A stretch of DNA of 64,000 bases from positions 868,001 through 932,000 of the forward strand of contig JBBCGR010000004.1 of NCBI GenBank assembly GCA_037201625.1, written 5' to 3'. A model generated the notes under the pieces. It was given only the letters and a program-made list of their open reading frames with translations. It searched no databases and was not told the DNA's origin. Positions 61,377 through 64,000 of this stretch are shown piece after piece (within the stretch, counting starts at the first letter, position 1; every line of letters starts with the position of its first letter). This DNA is from JAMXLO01 sp037201625 (GTDB lineage: Bacteria; Pseudomonadota; Alphaproteobacteria; Acetobacterales; Acetobacteraceae). A program made the translations under genes and the position numbers.

Positions 61377-64000
61377 ATGGCTCTCGGGCATGGCTCGATC
61401 GCGTTCGTCGGCTTCAACGCCGATGGCAATGACAACATTGCATTCGTCACGCTCGACGCAATCCCGGCCGGGACGGTCATCTTCTTCCAGGACAACGAGT
61501 GGAACGGCTCCGCCTTCAACACGGGCGAGAGTTCGTGGTCCTGGACCACAGCATCCGACATCGACCCCGGCGTCGTGGTCCGCATCGACAGCATCGGCGC
61601 CAGCCAGGCCACCGACATCAGCACCAATGTCGGCACGGTTGCCTTTGTCGATGGCGCCAACCGCGGTCTCTCGGCATCCGACGAGATCGTCTACGCCTTC
61701 ATCGGCAGCGACGCCGCGACGCCATCCAGCTTCCTGGCGGCGGTCGGCAGCAATGCGCTGACCAGCGGGGCGACGCTGGCAGGGACCGACTTGATCGCCG
61801 GCGACACCGCCTTGTCGTTCGGCGACGCGACCGGCGTGGATATCGGCGCCTACAACGGCAGCCGCAGCGGCGAGGCCGCCTTCGCCGATTATCGCCCGGC
61901 GATCAACGATCCTGCCAACTGGCAGACCCAGGACAGCGGCGGTGATCAATCGGCAGACGGCACGCCGCCCGATGCGCCGTTCGCGACGACGCCGTTCTCG
62001 CTCGCCGTGGGCGAGGAGACCCAGAGCGTCGGGTTCGCGCCGGCCTCGGTTACGGTGGCGCACCTGGAGGGCAACGCCGGCAGCACTCAGTTCGTGTTCA
62101 CCGTGCAACGCACGGGTGGCACCACCGGCGACGTGGGCTTCACCGGCCAGATCACCTCCACCCAGGCGGAGGCTGCGGATTTCGCCGATAGCCCGGCGCT
62201 GCCGATCGCCTTCAGCGGCACCATCGCCGCGGGCGCGACGACTGCCGATGTGACGGTGAACGTGGCGGGCGATGTCGCGGCCGAGACGGCCGAGGCCTTC
62301 ACCCTGACGCTGCAATCGGTGGCCAACGCCGACCCGTCGGTGGTCACCGGGATCGGCGCGCAGGAGGCCGCGACCGGCAGCATCCTCGACGACGACGCAC
62401 CGCTCTCGATCGGGCAGGTGCAGGGTACCGGCCACGTATCGTCCATGGCAGGCCAGGTGGTGACGCTGACCGGCGTGGTGACGGCGGTGGATACCAACGG
62501 CAGCCGCGGCTTCTACCTCCAGGACGGCGGTGACGGGACTCCGCTGACCTCGGATGGCATCTTCGTGTTCCTGCCGAGTGGCACGCTGCCGTCCGTCGGA
62601 CATGAGGTGCAGGTGACGGGCAAGGTGTCCGAGTTCACCGCGTCGGGGTCCGCCGCCGGTTCATTCTCGACCACCGAACTCACCTCGGTCGCCGCCATCA
62701 ATGACCTGGGCGTCGGTGCGGCAGTGGCGCCGACCGTCATCGGCGGACCCGGTGGATTGCTGCCGCCGACGGGAGACCTCGCCGCGGGCGGGCTGTTCTT
62801 CGAGAGCCTGGAAGGCATGCTGATCACCGTGAAGACGCCGGTGGCGGTCGGCCCGACCAACAGCTTCGGCGAGATCTTCACCGTTGTCGACGGCGACGCC
62901 GATCCGGGCAACGGCCTCAATGCCACCGGACTGACGCCGCGCGGCAACCTGCTGCTGAGCACCGGCACGGCGGATTTCGGCGACAACGACACCGTGGGCG
63001 GCGACTTCAATCCCGAGCGCATCCAGATCGACGACGACAACGGCCTGCTGGGCGGCTTCACCGCGCCGGCGGTGAATGTCGGCGCCACCCTGACCGACGT
63101 GACCGGCGTCGTCGGCTATAGCTTCGGCAACTATGAGGTGCTCGCGACGCAGGCCTATGCCGTGCAGACGCCGAGCCCGCTGACCAAGGAGACCGGCACG
63201 CTCACCGGTGCGGCCGACCGGCTGCTCGTCGCTTCGTACAACGCCGAGAATCTCGATCCGGGCGACGGCGCGGTGCGCTTCGCCACCATCGCGCAGGAGA
63301 TCGTCGCGACGCTCAACACGCCGGACATCATCGCCCTGCAGGAGGTGCAGGACAACGACGGCGCGACGGACTCGGGCACCACCTCCGCGGCCACCACGTT
63401 GCAGACGCTGGTTGACGCGATCGCCGCCGCCGGCGGGCCGGCCTACGCCTTCGTCGACAACCCGTTCGTCGGCAACAACACCAATGGCGGCGAGCCCGGC
63501 GGCAACATCCGCACGGCCTTCCTCTATCGCACCGATCGCGTCGACTTCGTCAGCGGATCGCTGCGCACGATCGGCGCCGATGGCTCGGCAGTGACCGGCA
63601 GCTACGCCGACCAGCAGACCAATCCCGACAATCCGTTCTTCGATTCCCGTCCGCCGCTGGTGGCTAGCTTCACCTTCAACGGCAGCGAGGTCACCGTCAT
63701 CAACAACCACTTCACCTCGAAAGGTGGCAGTGCCGCCCTGCTCGGCAGCCAGCAGCCGCCGCTCAACGCGGGGGAGGTGCAGCGCGCGGCGCAGGCCCAG
63801 GCGGTCAACACGTTCGTCGACGGCCGGCTGGCGGCCAACCCCGTCGCCAACATCATCGTCGCCGGCGACCTCAACGAATTCCCCAGCGAACAGCCGATGC
63901 AGGTGCTGAAGGGCACCGCCTCGGTCAGCGGCTACGACGTGCCGGGCAGCGATCCGATCGCCGCCACCGGCACCCTGACGCCGGGCGGCACGCCGGTGCT
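61377..64000 (+). CDS. Extracellular nuclease, ExeM/NucH type (3' end off the right edge)
   Basis: 874 codons present, frame open at 64000. No signal peptide at the N-terminus (MALGHGSIAFVGFNADGNDN), as in type I secreted proteins. Order: N-terminal ~180-residue domain (VIFFQDNEWNGSAFNTGESS), a Calx-beta-like domain (about 205-340, with TVQRTGGTTGDVGF and AETAEAFTLTLQSV), an OB-fold segment (VVTLTGVVTAVDTNGSRGFY, LPSVGHEVQVTGKVSEF), then an endonuclease/exonuclease/phosphatase domain from ~620: LLVASYNAENLDPGDG, IIALQEVQDNDGAT, VINNHFTSKGGSA, IIVAGDLNEFPSEQP with the catalytic Asn/Glu/His/Asp residues. Likely degrades extracellular DNA for phosphate or biofilm turnover. RTX calcium repeats and secretion signal would lie beyond the edge. 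Confidence 0.93.
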   Translation, partial: MALGHGSIAFVGFNADGNDNIAFVTLDAIPAGTVIFFQDNEWNGSAFNTGESSWSWTTASDIDPGVVVRIDSIGASQATDISTNVGTVAFVDGANRGLSASDEIVYAFIGSDAATPSSFLAAVGSNALTSGATLAGTDLIAGDTALSFGDATGVDIGAYNGSRSGEAAFADYRPAINDPANWQTQDSGGDQSADGTPPDAPFATTPFSLAVGEETQSVGFAPASVTVAHLEGNAGSTQFVFTVQRTGGTTGDVGFTGQITSTQAEAADFADSPALPIAFSGTIAAGATTADVTVNVAGDVAAETAEAFTLTLQSVANADPSVVTGIGAQEAATGSILDDDAPLSIGQVQGTGHVSSMAGQVVTLTGVVTAVDTNGSRGFYLQDGGDGTPLTSDGIFVFLPSGTLPSVGHEVQVTGKVSEFTASGSAAGSFSTTELTSVAAINDLGVGAAVAPTVIGGPGGLLPPTGDLAAGGLFFESLEGMLITVKTPVAVGPTNSFGEIFTVVDGDADPGNGLNATGLTPRGNLLLSTGTADFGDNDTVGGDFNPERIQIDDDNGLLGGFTAPAVNVGATLTDVTGVVGYSFGNYEVLATQAYAVQTPSPLTKETGTLTGAADRLLVASYNAENLDPGDGAVRFATIAQEIVATLNTPDIIALQEVQDNDGATDSGTTSAATTLQTLVDAIAAAGGPAYAFVDNPFVGNNTNGGEPGGNIRTAFLYRTDRVDFVSGSLRTIGADGSAVTGSYADQQTNPDNPFFDSRPPLVASFTFNGSEVTVINNHFTSKGGSAALLGSQQPPLNAGEVQRAAQAQAVNTFVDGRLAANPVANIIVAGDLNEFPSEQPMQVLKGTASVSGYDVPGSDPIAATGTLTPGGTPV

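Overview
The window is a contiguous piece of a high-GC (roughly two-thirds G+C) alphaproteobacterial chromosome. Gene content points to the Rhodospirillales and most likely to an acetic-acid-bacteria relative (Acetobacteraceae). This assignment is an inference from a long-form phosphoketolase, zwf and rpiA, a phasin with PhaR-type operators, the clpS-clpA pair and intergenic triple-hairpin repeats; no rRNA or tRNA was found to confirm it. About 55 genes are densely packed, many with ATGA or TGATG start/stop overlaps. I saw no insertion sequence, prophage, CRISPR array, integrase, tRNA or rRNA.

Layout. 1-5.6 kb: Ppx/GppA phosphatase (cut by the left edge), phosphoketolase, a GFA-type zinc protein divergent from a quinone reductase, and a small exported DUF4168-like protein. 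5.6-13.9 kb: cysS-trmJ, an intergenic hairpin cluster, a DHA2 efflux pump, a TauD-type dioxygenase convergent with radC, a cupin, and a stand-alone adenylation enzyme behind an AT-rich leader. 13.9-18.7 kb: map, an M19 dipeptidase overlapping rpiA, a D,D-carboxypeptidase with SPOR domain, and a phasin behind two palindromic operators. 18.9-23.5 kb: clpS, clpA and a serine hydrolase. 23.5-28 kb: acyl-CoA dehydrogenase, then a DUF29-paaA-paaB-zwf gene string that lacks paaCDE. 28-39.5 kb: an MFS permease, a complete polyamine/opine-type ABC importer, an orphan peptide-type binding protein, a second TauD-like dioxygenase, dut, and a two-gene anion-type ABC transporter with a duplicated permease. 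39.5-46.4 kb: glycosyltransferase, an AI-2E-type permease with a previously untracked 59-residue membrane protein, hydroxypyruvate isomerase plus tartronate semialdehyde reductase, an XRE regulator, and Nudix-AlaX. 46.4-57 kb: an unknown membrane protein with a Pro/Ala/Ser tail, sulfurtransferase-metC, methyltransferase-cyclase, two small hypotheticals, a beta-propeller protein coupled to an acyl-CoA dehydrogenase, enoyl-CoA hydratase and a DUF427 protein. 57-64 kb: an AsmA-like protein, a Baeyer-Villiger-type monooxygenase and an extracellular nuclease cut by the right edge, with a Pho-box-like repeat upstream.

Functionally the window mixes core genes (cysS, trmJ, map, rpiA, clpSA, zwf, dut, radC) with central carbon metabolism through the pentose phosphate/phosphoketolase route, carbon storage (phasin), glyoxylate/hydroxypyruvate handling, acyl-CoA and aromatic catabolism fragments, and scavenging transporters. 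No single gene island stands out as a new defence or biosynthetic system. The most unusual items are the partial paa set joined to zwf, the stand-alone adenylation enzyme, the unknown membrane protein, the hidden small membrane protein, and regulatory DNA in front of the phasin and the nuclease.
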